DNA from: Vibrio artabrorum
GTDB lineage: Bacteria; Pseudomonadota; Gammaproteobacteria; Enterobacterales; Vibrionaceae
Reading direction: 5' to 3'
DNA: 64,000 nt
Assembly: GCF_024347295.1 (NCBI RefSeq)
Contig: NZ_AP025458.1
Span: 2,728,001-2,792,000 of the forward strand
Shown here: positions 1 to 8,661 of the stretch, piece by piece
Position numbering within the stretch: the first letter of the stretch is position 1
Layout: the number at the start of each line of letters is the position of its first letter
Notes under the pieces: model-generated
What the model was told of the DNA's origin: nothing
Databases searched by the model: none
Seen by the model: the letters and a program-made list of their open reading frames with translations, nothing else
Position numbers and translations under genes: made by a program

Positions 1-957
1 TTGCTATATGCAATTGTCATCACCTTGTTAAATGGTTGCTTTTTCTTTCAAGGTGATGCCCAACGCTGGGAAATCGAACCCAATGGTGCTACCAGCTTTG
101 CACTCAGCAGAGATGGACGCTTTGCTTTGCTCTACTCTCAACAAAAAAAGTTACTCCTTTGGGATTTAGAACAAAACAAAGAGTTAGCTCAACTCGGCCC
201 ACAAGACCAAGACGAAAACCAAGTATCGCGAATACGCATTTCGGACAATGGCCGCTTTGCCATTACCGCTAGCCAGATGAACTTCGCCGTTTGGGACTTA
301 TCTTGGACGCAAGCTGAAGGGCTATGGTCTATTTCCGACGGCTTGATTCGTGATGTTGACATATCGAGTAACGGTGAAAAAGTATTACTCGGTCTGTCTA
401 ACGGCAAAGCTATCTATGTGGACTTAGTCACCGGACGCCGTCTGGAGTTCCTAGCCCACAGAGAAAAAGTTAATTCCGTTGCCCTTTCTTCAAATGGACG
501 TTATGCACTAACGGGGGGAAACGACTACAAAGCTTACCTATGGGATACCGAATCAGGCTTAATAATGCGCACCTTTGAACATGAACAGAGAGTAGTACGT
601 GTTGCCCTACAACGTGATGGCAAAATGGCGTTTACTTCAGATGGTGGTAATCAAGCGACAATCTGGAATCTGGAGACAGGAGAACCTCAGGCACAACTAC
701 AAAGCTGGTCTCGACAACTGATCTTCTCTAGCGCCCGCTTTTCTGACGATGGTAATTTGTTGGTGACGGGCTCACCATCAAGCCAAGTAAGTGTTTGGGA
801 TACGCATGATGGTCAACGAATTTCTCGCTACGATGCCGAGCCATTAAAAGATGCTCGCCCTCCCCGCGCGGTAGTGTATGATGCAGCCTTTGATGATAAT
901 AACCGTGTGATATCGGGCACCTCTGCGGGCATTGCCCAAGCTTGGAATGTGGATTAA
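1..957 (+). CDS. WD40-repeat lipoprotein, 5' end at window edge
   Basis: A repeat protein of at least 318 residues whose reading frame is open to the first base, so a few N-terminal residues probably lie outside the window. The N-terminus is hydrophobic and ends in a lipobox-like LLNGC, suggesting export and lipid anchoring. The body is a run of WD40-type blades, each marked by pairs such as DNGRFAIT with VWDL, SNGRYALTGG with LWD, and DDGNLLVTGS with VWD, giving about six or seven blades of one propeller. Such proteins are usually scaffolds with no reaction of their own. The stop is 3 bases before the slyX start, so the two genes are probably co-transcribed. The specific partner is unknown. 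Confidence 0.85.
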   Translation: MLYAIVITLLNGCFFFQGDAQRWEIEPNGATSFALSRDGRFALLYSQQKKLLLWDLEQNKELAQLGPQDQDENQVSRIRISDNGRFAITASQMNFAVWDLSWTQAEGLWSISDGLIRDVDISSNGEKVLLGLSNGKAIYVDLVTGRRLEFLAHREKVNSVALSSNGRYALTGGNDYKAYLWDTESGLIMRTFEHEQRVVRVALQRDGKMAFTSDGGNQATIWNLETGEPQAQLQSWSRQLIFSSARFSDDGNLLVTGSPSSQVSVWDTHDGQRISRYDAEPLKDARPPRAVVYDAAFDDNNRVISGTSAGIAQAWNVD

Positions 958-962
958 GAACG

Positions 963-1190
963 ATGACAGAAAAGCGAGTTGAACAACTAGAAAGCCGCGT
1001 AAATGACCTAGAGTGTCAGCTGGCTTTCCAAGAACAGACCATTGAAGAACTCAATGAAGCGCTTAGCCAACAACAGATGTTAATCTCGAGAATGCAAGAT
1101 CAGATGAAGTTCGTGGTGGGCAAAGTGAAAAATATGGATGGCTCTAACCTAGCAGACGCATCGGAAGAAACGCCACCACCACACTATTAA
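963..1190 (+). CDS. slyX: SlyX family protein
   Basis: A 75-residue protein that is mostly one coiled coil (heptads through VEQLESRVNDLECQLAFQEQ and onward) with a short tail ending PPPHY, typical of SlyX. The ATG at 963 is preferred over the upstream in-frame ATG at 942, which overlaps the preceding gene and adds residues absent from the family. SlyX lies near slyD in many gammaproteobacteria, but its molecular function is not established. It is followed by a strong hairpin terminator. Identification is firm, function is not. Confidence 0.93.
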   Translation: MTEKRVEQLESRVNDLECQLAFQEQTIEELNEALSQQQMLISRMQDQMKFVVGKVKNMDGSNLADASEETPPPHY

Positions 1191-1250
1191 ATTCGACTCA
1201 AAATGACGAATTGATTCTAGTGATATAGATCGTTAGAAATCTGAAAAATC

Positions 1251-1285
1251 AAAGGGCGGCAGAGATTATCTGTCGCCCTTTTATC
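1251..1285 (+). terminator. Rho-independent terminator after slyX
   Basis: Twelve-base arms (1251-1262 and 1270-1281, one G-T pair) around a short AT-rich loop, followed by T residues. It closes the WD40-slyX unit and may also act on the convergent peptidase gene. Confidence 0.8.
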
Positions 1286-1318
1286 TGTTTGATCGATGTG
1301 GATTAAGCCAATACCAAC

Positions 1319-2284
1319 TTAATCATCCGCATAAATCTTCATTTCGATACGGCCTTGAGTATCAACGCTTGCACGATACATCCCCGAACTGTTCATACTA
1401 AAATGAATATCGCCTAGGCCATCGATAGCAATCAAACCGCCTTCCCCGCCCATGGTTTTCAATTCACCTTGAATGATCGTTTCGCAAGCGGTGTGCACAT
1501 CCTCTTTCAGATAACGCATGCGTGCTGCTACATCACCTGCAACCATTTTACGTAGAAAGAACTCGCCCATGCCGGTTGTTGAAACCGCAACATTGCCATT
1601 TTCAGCGATGGTTCCCGCACCAATGATCGGAGAATCCCCCACCCGACCGTACTTCTTATTGGTTACGCCACCAGTACTCGTGGCGGCCGCTAAGTTACCC
1701 GCTTGATCTAATGCTACTGCACCGACCGTGCCGTACTTTTTGTCGTCAGGATATTTTTCAGCTTGCTGTTCATCATATTTCGCTTCAGACAAAGCGAATA
1801 TGCCTTTCTCTTTCATCGACTGAAGTTGGTCATAGCGTCGCTCAGTAAAGAAGTAGTCTTGCTCGGTAAAGGTATAGTCGTGCTCAAAGGCAAACTTCTC
1901 AGCGCCCTCACCGATCAATAATACGTGGTCGCTCTTTAGCATCACATCACGTGCGAGCTCAATTGGGTTTTTAATATGACGAACACCCGCAATGGCACCG
2001 GCGTCCATTTCGCGGCCGTGCATCACAGAGGCATCCATCTCTACACATTCATCATGCGTGAGAACGGAACCCTTACCGGCATTGAAGTGAGGGCTGTCTT
2101 CCATCACTTTGACCGATGCGACCACCGCGTCCAGAGCATCACCACCGGCTTGCAAAACTTGATAGCCAGCCAAAACCGACTTCTCCAAAACCTGAGTAAT
2201 GCCTGTTTTTAATTCATCGCTCATTTGCTCTCGTAAGATGGTTCCTGCACCACCATGAATGGCAATTGAAAAAGGCTGTGACAT
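1319..2284 (-). CDS. iaaA: isoaspartyl peptidase / plant-type L-asparaginase
   Basis: A 321-residue Ntn-hydrolase of the plant-type asparaginase family, which cleaves isoaspartyl dipeptides and asparagine. The precursor is expected to cut itself before the catalytic threonine in the motif GTVGAVALD (Thr186), which becomes the N-terminus of the beta subunit. The N-terminal IHGGAGT and the downstream TSTGG and GDSPIIGAG blocks fit the family. Length matches the E. coli IaaA enzyme. No signal peptide is seen, so it should act in the cytoplasm. It stands alone, convergent with slyX. Confidence 0.9.
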   Translation of the reverse strand: MSQPFSIAIHGGAGTILREQMSDELKTGITQVLEKSVLAGYQVLQAGGDALDAVVASVKVMEDSPHFNAGKGSVLTHDECVEMDASVMHGREMDAGAIAGVRHIKNPIELARDVMLKSDHVLLIGEGAEKFAFEHDYTFTEQDYFFTERRYDQLQSMKEKGIFALSEAKYDEQQAEKYPDDKKYGTVGAVALDQAGNLAAATSTGGVTNKKYGRVGDSPIIGAGTIAENGNVAVSTTGMGEFFLRKMVAGDVAARMRYLKEDVHTACETIIQGELKTMGGEGGLIAIDGLGDIHFSMNSSGMYRASVDTQGRIEMKIYADD

Positions 2285-2429
2285 GCAAACTCTCCACTGA
2301 CGTACTCTTATAATGTTACGCTATCAATACCATATTCATGGTTCGATGTCTGATAGCGAAAACCAAACTCTTTATGAAGACTCAGTTCGATAGAGTAAAA
2401 GCCCCCAAAAAAACTCGGCGCCAATAGCA

Positions 2430-2455
2430 AAAAACCTCCGCAAGGGAGGTTTTTC
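2430..2455 (-). terminator. terminator after slyD
   Basis: A hairpin with arms AAAAACCTCC and GGAGGTTTTT around a GCAAG-type loop, flanked by A/T runs on both sides. It lies about 30 bases beyond the slyD stop on the minus strand. Confidence 0.8.
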
Positions 2456-2486
2456 AGCATTCTAAATCTAAACCGTTAATTCGGTA

Positions 2487-3068
2487 TTAGTGAGAACCAC
2501 AGCCACCGCCGCCGCAGCAGCCGTCTTTTTTCTCTTCACCATCATGGCCTTCGCCACCACAGCAACCGCCTTCGTGGTCATGGTCGTGACCGCCACAGCC
2601 ACCTTCTTGGTGTACGTGACCGTGTTGAATTTCTTCTTCCGTCGCTTCACGAACTGCAACCACTTCAACGTCAAACGTTAGAGTTTGGCCAGCTAACATG
2701 TGGTTGCCGTCTACAACAACTTCATCGCCATCGACTTCAGTCACTTCAACAGGGATAGGACCTTGGTCTGTATCCGCGAGGAAACGCATGCCAACTTCGA
2801 TTTGCTCAACACCTTGGAATACATCAGCAGGAACACGTTGTACTAAGTCGTCGTTGTGTTCGCCGTATGCGTCTTCTGGCGTAACGGTTGCAGAGAACTT
2901 GTCGCCAGCGACTTTGCCTTCAAGCTCTTTTTCAAGACCTGTAATTAGGTTGTTGTGACCGTGAAGGTAATCGAGTGGAGCTTCTGCAGTTGATTGGTCA
3001 ACGACTACGCCATCTTCAAGCTTTACTTGATATGCAACACTAACTACTACGTTCTTTTCAATTTTCAT
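2487..3068 (-). CDS. slyD: FKBP-type peptidyl-prolyl isomerase SlyD
   Basis: A 193-residue cytoplasmic prolyl isomerase and chaperone. Residues 1-150 are the FKBP fold with the inserted flap domain (AYGEHNDDLVQRVP, then GNHMLAGQTL). From about residue 150 the protein is a His/Cys/Gly tail (GHVHQEGGCGGHDHDHEGG and onward, ending GGGGCGSH), the metal-binding region that in E. coli delivers nickel for hydrogenase maturation. The tail is rich in CC and HD pairs and could bind several metal ions. It has its own promoter space of about 95 bases and is followed by a terminator. Family identification is very secure. Confidence 0.97.
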   Translation of the reverse strand: MKIEKNVVVSVAYQVKLEDGVVVDQSTAEAPLDYLHGHNNLITGLEKELEGKVAGDKFSATVTPEDAYGEHNDDLVQRVPADVFQGVEQIEVGMRFLADTDQGPIPVEVTEVDGDEVVVDGNHMLAGQTLTFDVEVVAVREATEEEIQHGHVHQEGGCGGHDHDHEGGCCGGEGHDGEEKKDGCCGGGGCGSH

Positions 3069-3164
3069 GAGAGCTCCAAGGAGGTTTGGACTAGGCTCGA
3101 ACAGTTGAACCTAGGAATAAATTTTATACCCCCGCTATTATGGGGATGAATTAGTGAAACTCAA

Positions 3165-3371
3165 TCATTCTGGTTTAAAAATACCAATCATTTCTTGATT
3201 CGCGTGTTCAGATTTCTCTACAGCTTTCGGTTTACGCTGCTCGGTGAAATCACAATCGACACATTCCACTAGCTCGATATTGTTTTCAATCCACCAACGG
3301 AGTGTGTCTTGAGTGTTGCAACTTGGGCAGCTTGCCCCTGCGATAAAGCGTTTTTTCTGTTTCACGTTCAT
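3165..3371 (-). CDS. yheV: YheV family zinc-ribbon protein
   Basis: A small protein with two CxxC pairs (CPSC near the N-terminus and CVDC about 22 residues later), which should form a zinc ribbon, and the family block KKRFIAGA. It ends in the conserved IGIFKPE. The start is uncertain. The ATG at 3371 fits family length (68 residues), but the AAGGA sequence is better spaced for a GTG two codons further in (3365), and a longer GTG-start frame reaches 3410. It lies between slyD and kefB as in E. coli. Function unknown. Confidence 0.88.
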   Translation of the reverse strand: MNVKQKKRFIAGASCPSCNTQDTLRWWIENNIELVECVDCDFTEQRKPKAVEKSEHANQEMIGIFKPE

Positions 3372-3520
3372 GTCCTTTACTACTCTGGATTCGCGGTTCT
3401 TCTCACTCACTCAATTAGACATTAAGCAGAGACCGCGTTTATTATTAGATGGCTGCTTTTAAGTGATTATTTTTAGCTCAAGCTATATTGCTAGACTCAG
3501 CGGTTAACTCTAAACGAAGG

Positions 3521-5320
3521 TTACTGCCAATAGTTTCGAGATTGGTGATCGTTTTCCATCTCGTGTCCAAAAATTTCCTCAAGCTCTTTACGAGCTTCTT
3601 TGGCCCTTTGAGTTAACTCGGCGTCTTCGTTATGCTGAGGCAGCAACTCTTTGAGCATACCATTATCCAACTTTCTAAAGTGTGCCTCTGCTCGCTTCGC
3701 TTTGTATGGGTGCATACCCAGTTCAGTCAATGTTTGACGACCGAGATCCAATGCCCCAAGGAAGGTTTCACGAGAGTAGTGACTCACACCGTGGTTAAGT
3801 AATTGATACGCCTCAACACGGCTTCGAGCGCGCGCTAAAATCTTCAAGCGTGGGAAGTGCTGCTTACACAAATCGACGGTTTTCATGATTTCGTCTGGTG
3901 AATCGGTACACAGCACAATCGCCTCTGCTTTATCAGCACCGGCCGCGCGTAACAACTCTAAGTGAGTAGAGTCACCGTAAAAAACTTTGTAGCCGAACTT
4001 TCTAAGAATGTGAATTTGGCTAGCATCACTTTCTAGGATAGTGATGCGAATCTTATTGGCGTACATCAAACGACCAATAATCTGACCGAAACGACCAAAA
4101 CCCGCAATAATCACTCGCGGGCTACGATCGACCACATCTGAAGACATCGCACTTTCACTGATTTGGTTGAGTTGACGAGCAAAAAACCGATCTTGCAGCT
4201 TAAGCATCAATGGCGTGGTTACCATCGACAAACTCACCACGACCAGTAAGAACGACACCTGGTCGCCACTTAAGATGCCTTGAGCACTCGCCGCGGTAAA
4301 AATAACAAACGCGAACTCACCACCTTGACTGAGAATCATCGCCATGCGGCTACGCGCTTTTGCCTGAGTGCCAAAGATACGAGCGAGTACGTACAGCACT
4401 AAGCCTTTCAACACCACCAAAGCCAATACTGCAATCAGTATCGCGAATGGACTTTCGGCAAGTAAGCCTAAGTTCACCGCCATACCCACCGAGATAAAGA
4501 ATAGACCAAGCAATAACCCTTTGAATGGATCGATGGCGACCTCAAGCTCGTGTCGATATTCACTTTCAGCCAGAAGCACTCCCGCGAGGAAAGTACCCAG
4601 TGCCATCGACAAACCAATCTGTTGCATGATGACAGCAATACCAATCACCAGTAACAACGCGGCGACCGTAAACAACTCGCGTACGCCACTCATCACGACG
4701 TATCGAAACAGTGGCCTCAACAAGAAGTGACCACCCACAAGTAGACCAACAACCCCGCCCAACATCCACAACATGTCAGCCCAACTACCGCCGGTATTAC
4801 CGGCAAGCAAAGGCAGCATTGCGAGCATTGGAATAACGGCAATATCTTGGAAAAGTAATACCGCAAAGCCTGACTGCCCCGCTTCTTTTCCACCCAGCTC
4901 TCGCTCTTCAATAACACGTAAGGCGATAGCCGTAGAAGAGAGCGCTAAGCCCATCCCAATCACGAGACTGGTTTGCCACGTTAATCCAAACATGCTGGCA
5001 ATGGCGGTAATAATCAGAGTGGTGATCAGCACTTGCGCACCACCCAATCCGAGAATAGGCGCCCGCATCTGCCACAGCTTTTTCGGGTTAAGTTCAAGAC
5101 CAATCAAGAACAGCAGCAGTACCACCCCGAATTCGGAGAAATGTAGAATCGCTTCAACGTCACTGATTAAACCCAGCCCCCAAGGGCCAATCGCGACCCC
5201 CGCTAATAAATAACCGAGTACCGAACCGAGCCCCGCTCGCTGAGCGATAGGAACTGCAACCACAGCCGCCGCTAAGAATATAACGCCACTTTGCAGAAAA
5301 TCGTTAGTCAGAGCCATCAT
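3521..5320 (-). CDS. kefB: glutathione-regulated K+/H+ antiporter KefB
   Basis: A 599-residue inner-membrane potassium efflux protein of the CPA2 family. Residues 1-380 hold about twelve membrane segments, including the FQDIAVIP motif with the ion-site Asp159. From about residue 402 comes a cytoplasmic RCK/TrkA-N domain (VIIAGFGRFGQ, Rossmann GxGxxG), where glutathione and its adducts are sensed. Efflux acidifies the cell and protects against electrophiles. Two adjacent ATG codons (5320, 5317) are possible starts. It overlaps the end of kefG by 17 bases, so the pair is translationally linked, as in E. coli. Confidence 0.93.
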   Translation of the reverse strand: MMALTNDFLQSGVIFLAAAVVAVPIAQRAGLGSVLGYLLAGVAIGPWGLGLISDVEAILHFSEFGVVLLLFLIGLELNPKKLWQMRAPILGLGGAQVLITTLIITAIASMFGLTWQTSLVIGMGLALSSTAIALRVIEERELGGKEAGQSGFAVLLFQDIAVIPMLAMLPLLAGNTGGSWADMLWMLGGVVGLLVGGHFLLRPLFRYVVMSGVRELFTVAALLLVIGIAVIMQQIGLSMALGTFLAGVLLAESEYRHELEVAIDPFKGLLLGLFFISVGMAVNLGLLAESPFAILIAVLALVVLKGLVLYVLARIFGTQAKARSRMAMILSQGGEFAFVIFTAASAQGILSGDQVSFLLVVVSLSMVTTPLMLKLQDRFFARQLNQISESAMSSDVVDRSPRVIIAGFGRFGQIIGRLMYANKIRITILESDASQIHILRKFGYKVFYGDSTHLELLRAAGADKAEAIVLCTDSPDEIMKTVDLCKQHFPRLKILARARSRVEAYQLLNHGVSHYSRETFLGALDLGRQTLTELGMHPYKAKRAEAHFRKLDNGMLKELLPQHNEDAELTQRAKEARKELEEIFGHEMENDHQSRNYWQ

Positions 5321-5888
5321 TTGTTCCTATACCTTGTAACGGGTCTCGCAACCAATTCCGATAGTCTTCAGCGTGTTGGTAACGCGCCATGTCCGGGATA
5401 TTCCTCGCCCAGTGTAAAACCAAGGGTGGCATCCAGTGCATTTGACACAAAGCAGCGGTTAACTCAAATGGTTGTAAGATCTCTTGTAGTGGATATTTAT
5501 TATAGCCTGCAGCACCAAACGCCTCTGCTTTACCACCGGTTGTGATCACACTGCGCCAGTACTTACCTTTGAGCGCACTTTGCTCACCAAACGCAAAGCC
5601 CTTGCCTAATACGCGATCAAACCACTCTTTCAATAACGAAGGGCAGGAATACAAAAACAAGGGATGCTGAAACACAATCACATCGTACTGAAGGAGCAGT
5701 TGGTGCTCATAAGGCACATCAATAAAAAAATCAGGGTAAAGGGCGTAAAGATCGTGAACTTTGACATGTCCAAGCGACTCTATCTTTTTAACCATAATTT
5801 GATTAGCGATAGAGGTTTGTGGATCTGGGTGTGCATAAATCACTAACACCTTTGGTACGGGTTTGTCTATTGAGGGAGTAATACTCAT
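5304..5888 (-). CDS. kefG: KefG, ancillary quinone reductase-like protein for KefB
   Basis: A 194-residue flavodoxin-fold protein of the NAD(P)H quinone reductase family. Visible family blocks are VLVIYAHPDP near the N-terminus, VFQHPLFLYSCPSLLKEWFD near residue 80 and TTGGKAEAFG near residue 120. In E. coli KefG is needed for full KefB activity and binds the antiporter at the membrane face. It is the first gene of a kefG-kefB unit, with a 17-base overlap into kefB. A GGAGAG sequence 10 bases upstream supports the start. It is divergent from yheS, so a shared promoter region lies at 5889-6059. Confidence 0.92.
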   Translation of the reverse strand: MSITPSIDKPVPKVLVIYAHPDPQTSIANQIMVKKIESLGHVKVHDLYALYPDFFIDVPYEHQLLLQYDVIVFQHPLFLYSCPSLLKEWFDRVLGKGFAFGEQSALKGKYWRSVITTGGKAEAFGAAGYNKYPLQEILQPFELTAALCQMHWMPPLVLHWARNIPDMARYQHAEDYRNWLRDPLQGIGTNDGSD

Positions 5889-6059
5889 TCCTTTAAAACT
5901 CTCCTTTAAGAGCTAAACAGTAGCAAAGCCACTAAAATTTAAAAAAAAGTTACCAATATGTTATTGGCATAATAACCCAAATTGCATTGTGATCGACTTT
6001 TATCTGGTTTCAGCCTACTATGCAGGCGTCTGTTCACCTCAAATTTCTATGCTACTTCT

Positions 6060-7982
6060 ATGATTACTTTCTCTGATATTCAATTGCTCCGCGGTGGTAA
6101 GCCACTTCTTGACCAAGCATCTGCGACTTTTCACCCTGGCGACAAGATCGGTTTGGTTGGTAAAAACGGTTGTGGTAAATCTACACTATTCGCCTTAATT
6201 AAAGACGAACTGTCTATTGATGCCGGCTCATTCAGTAAGCCAACCCATTGGGAGATGGCTTGGGTTGCTCAAGAGACCCCAGCGTTAGAAAGAACAGCCA
6301 TTGAATATGTGATTGATGGCGATCGAGAATACCGTGGCCTTGAAGATCAACTAGAAAAAGCCGAACAAGCCGACCAGGGCACATTGGTCGCAGAGATCCA
6401 CGGCAAGATTGAAACCATTGGTGGTTACAGCATCAAGGCCCGCGCGGCTGAGTTACTGGACGGCCTAGGCTTTAGTCAAGAACAAATGACATGGAACCTG
6501 ACTCAATTCTCAGGGGGTTGGCGTATGCGTTTGAACCTAGCGCAAGCCCTACTGTGTCGCAGTGACCTACTGCTACTTGATGAACCGACCAACCACTTGG
6601 ATTTAGACGCGGTAATGTGGCTAGAGCGCTGGCTACAAAGCTACCCTGGCACACTAGTACTGATCTCGCACGATAGAGACTTCTTAGACCCTATCGTCAA
6701 CCGCATCGTGCACGTTGAAAATCAACAGCTCAATGAATACACGGGCAACTACTCATCGTTTGAAACCCAACGAGCGCAAAAGCTGATTCTGCAACAAGCA
6801 ATGTACCAAAAGCAGCAGAAACAGATGTCTCACATGCAGAGCTACATTGACCGTTTCCGTTACAAAGCGTCAAAAGCTCGCCAAGCGCAAAGCCGTATTA
6901 AAGCGTTAGAGAAAATGGAACAAGTGCTGCCCGCTCAGTTTGACAACCCATTTAGCTTTCAATTTAGAGAACCGGACGCGTTACCCAACCCAATCATGAT
7001 GATGGACGAGGTATCCGCAGGTTACGATGACAACTTAATTCTAGAAAAAATTCGCCTCAACCTAGTACCTGGCAGTCGCATTGGTCTGCTTGGTCGAAAT
7101 GGGGCCGGTAAATCAACGCTAATTAAACTGCTTTCCGGAGAGTTGAAACAACAAGGTGGTGAGCTAAGCTATTCGCAAGGCGTTAAGATGGGTTACTTTG
7201 CTCAACATCAATTAGAGACGTTGCATCCAGAAGAGACGCCACTGCAACACATGATGCAGATTGCGCCTAAGCACACCGAGCAACAACTGCGAGATTACTT
7301 AGGCAGTTTTGGTTTCCAAGGTGAGAAAGCACTCGATAAAGTGGCCCCCTTCTCAGGTGGTGAAAAAGCCCGTTTAGTACTGGCTCTGTTGGTATGGCAA
7401 AAACCGAACCTGTTGCTCCTCGATGAACCGACTAACCACTTGGATCTCGATATGCGTCAGGCATTAACCTTCGCCTTGCAAACATTTGAAGGCGCGATGG
7501 TTATCGTATCGCACGACCGTTACTTGTTGCGAGCAACGACGGATGACTTGTATCTGGTACACGATCGCCAAGTAGCACCGTTTGATGGCGACCTTAGCGA
7601 TTATTACAAATGGCTAACCGAACAACAGAAAGTCGAGCGTAAAGAAGCGCAAGCACTGGCTCCAGCAAAAGACAACACCAACAGTGCCGCTTCGAAAAAA
7701 GAGCAGAAACGTAAAGAAGCCGAGTTCCGTAAACTGACGGCACCCCTGCGTAAAAAGCTCACTCAATTTGAAAAGCAGATGGATAAACTCACGCAGGCTC
7801 TTGAAGAAGCCGAGCAAGAATTATCCGACACTTCACTGTATGAAGCTGAAAATAAGGCTAAACTGAATAAAGTACTCGCTCTACAAGCGAGCAGTAAGTC
7901 ACAGCTAGAAGACGTTGAAATGGATTGGATGTCCACTCAAGAAGAGCTTGAGCAGATGGAACAGGATATGAATAGCTTATGA
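6060..7982 (+). CDS. yheS: ABC-F ATPase YheS
   Basis: A 640-residue soluble twin-ATPase of the ABC-F family, which acts on the ribosome rather than in transport. It has two Walker A motifs (GLVGKNGCGKST near residue 32 and GLLGRNGAGKST near residue 345), two signature motifs (FSGGWRMRLN and FSGGEKARLV) and two LLLLDEPTNHLD Walker B motifs. There are no membrane segments. A charged linker separates the domains and the C-terminus is a long coiled coil. The ATG at 6060 starts the conserved MITFSDI; the open frame extends 26 codons upstream but without family similarity. The stop overlaps the next start as ATGA. Confidence 0.94.
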   Translation: MITFSDIQLLRGGKPLLDQASATFHPGDKIGLVGKNGCGKSTLFALIKDELSIDAGSFSKPTHWEMAWVAQETPALERTAIEYVIDGDREYRGLEDQLEKAEQADQGTLVAEIHGKIETIGGYSIKARAAELLDGLGFSQEQMTWNLTQFSGGWRMRLNLAQALLCRSDLLLLDEPTNHLDLDAVMWLERWLQSYPGTLVLISHDRDFLDPIVNRIVHVENQQLNEYTGNYSSFETQRAQKLILQQAMYQKQQKQMSHMQSYIDRFRYKASKARQAQSRIKALEKMEQVLPAQFDNPFSFQFREPDALPNPIMMMDEVSAGYDDNLILEKIRLNLVPGSRIGLLGRNGAGKSTLIKLLSGELKQQGGELSYSQGVKMGYFAQHQLETLHPEETPLQHMMQIAPKHTEQQLRDYLGSFGFQGEKALDKVAPFSGGEKARLVLALLVWQKPNLLLLDEPTNHLDLDMRQALTFALQTFEGAMVIVSHDRYLLRATTDDLYLVHDRQVAPFDGDLSDYYKWLTEQQKVERKEAQALAPAKDNTNSAASKKEQKRKEAEFRKLTAPLRKKLTQFEKQMDKLTQALEEAEQELSDTSLYEAENKAKLNKVLALQASSKSQLEDVEMDWMSTQEELEQMEQDMNSL

Positions 7983-8449
7983 GCCCAGAGCACGCCCCAA
8001 TATCACTAACACTGGAACGACTGTGGCAGTTTAGCCTCCAGTATTACAGTGTGCGTGGTGTAAAGGATGCGTGCTTAGCTTTGCAAAACCAGTTCCATGG
8101 CAACGTCAATCTACTGCTGCTTCTCAAATGGCTTGATGAGCAGCAATTGTCTTTTGCTGAAGAAGAGTGGCACAAAGTTCAACAGTGCTTGAGCCGCTCT
8201 GAAAGTCTACTGCATAGTTATCGAGAGCTACGTAAACACCTCAAAGCACACGTTATCGACTCACTCTACCGTGAAGCCCTACAGTTTGAGTTACAGCTTG
8301 AGAAACAACAACAATCTGATCTCGTCGACTGTATAAACTCCCTAAAGCTGTTCGCTAGCCAGCAATCACCGCTCGCGTTTCAGTACTGTCGTTTATTAGG
8401 AGCAGAAAACCTCTACGACGCTTTTTCTGAACCCGCCCCTCTCCCCTAA
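7979..8449 (+). CDS. TIGR02444 family protein
   Basis: A 156-residue protein overlapping the yheS stop by 4 bases (ATGA), so it is translationally coupled. It is helical and rich in Leu, Gln and Glu, with no membrane segment, signal peptide or catalytic motif. The N-terminal pattern LWQFSLQYYSVRGVKDACLA matches my recollection of the TIGR02444 family, found next to yheS in vibrios and pseudomonads. No function is known. The coupling to an ABC-F ATPase hints at a translation-related role, but this is only inference. Confidence 0.8.
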   Translation: MSPEHAPISLTLERLWQFSLQYYSVRGVKDACLALQNQFHGNVNLLLLLKWLDEQQLSFAEEEWHKVQQCLSRSESLLHSYRELRKHLKAHVIDSLYREALQFELQLEKQQQSDLVDCINSLKLFASQQSPLAFQYCRLLGAENLYDAFSEPAPLP

Positions 8450-8661
8450 CGCGTTGCCTTTCCTTTTGCTTCATTAAAGTTCAACACTTCCAATACACTA
8501 ACGTGAAGTACGTGACTCCCCTAATTCACACAAAGAGGGACTGACTCCATTGTTATTCACAACTTTAAAACTCCACAGGTAAAAGACTTGCGCTCAATCC
8601 GAGGATCCATCAAGCTCAAATTAACATGTGGGCGTTTCGCTAGAAGCTCAACACGTTATCA

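Noticed and set aside
2468..2674. 68-codon open frame antisense-like to slyD, and a 63-codon frame on the other strand
   Set aside because: Low-complexity Ala/Val/Lys or Thr/Ala runs created by the Cys/His/Gly-coding tail of slyD in another frame; no ribosome site.
4368..5213. 120- and 146-codon frames opposite kefB
   Set aside because: Shadows of the membrane-protein coding sequence on the other strand.
8450..8661. Possible decayed gene between the TIGR02444 gene and yheT
   Set aside because: About 210 bases with a short in-frame stretch of 40 codons but no recognisable similarity; not enough to call a pseudogene.
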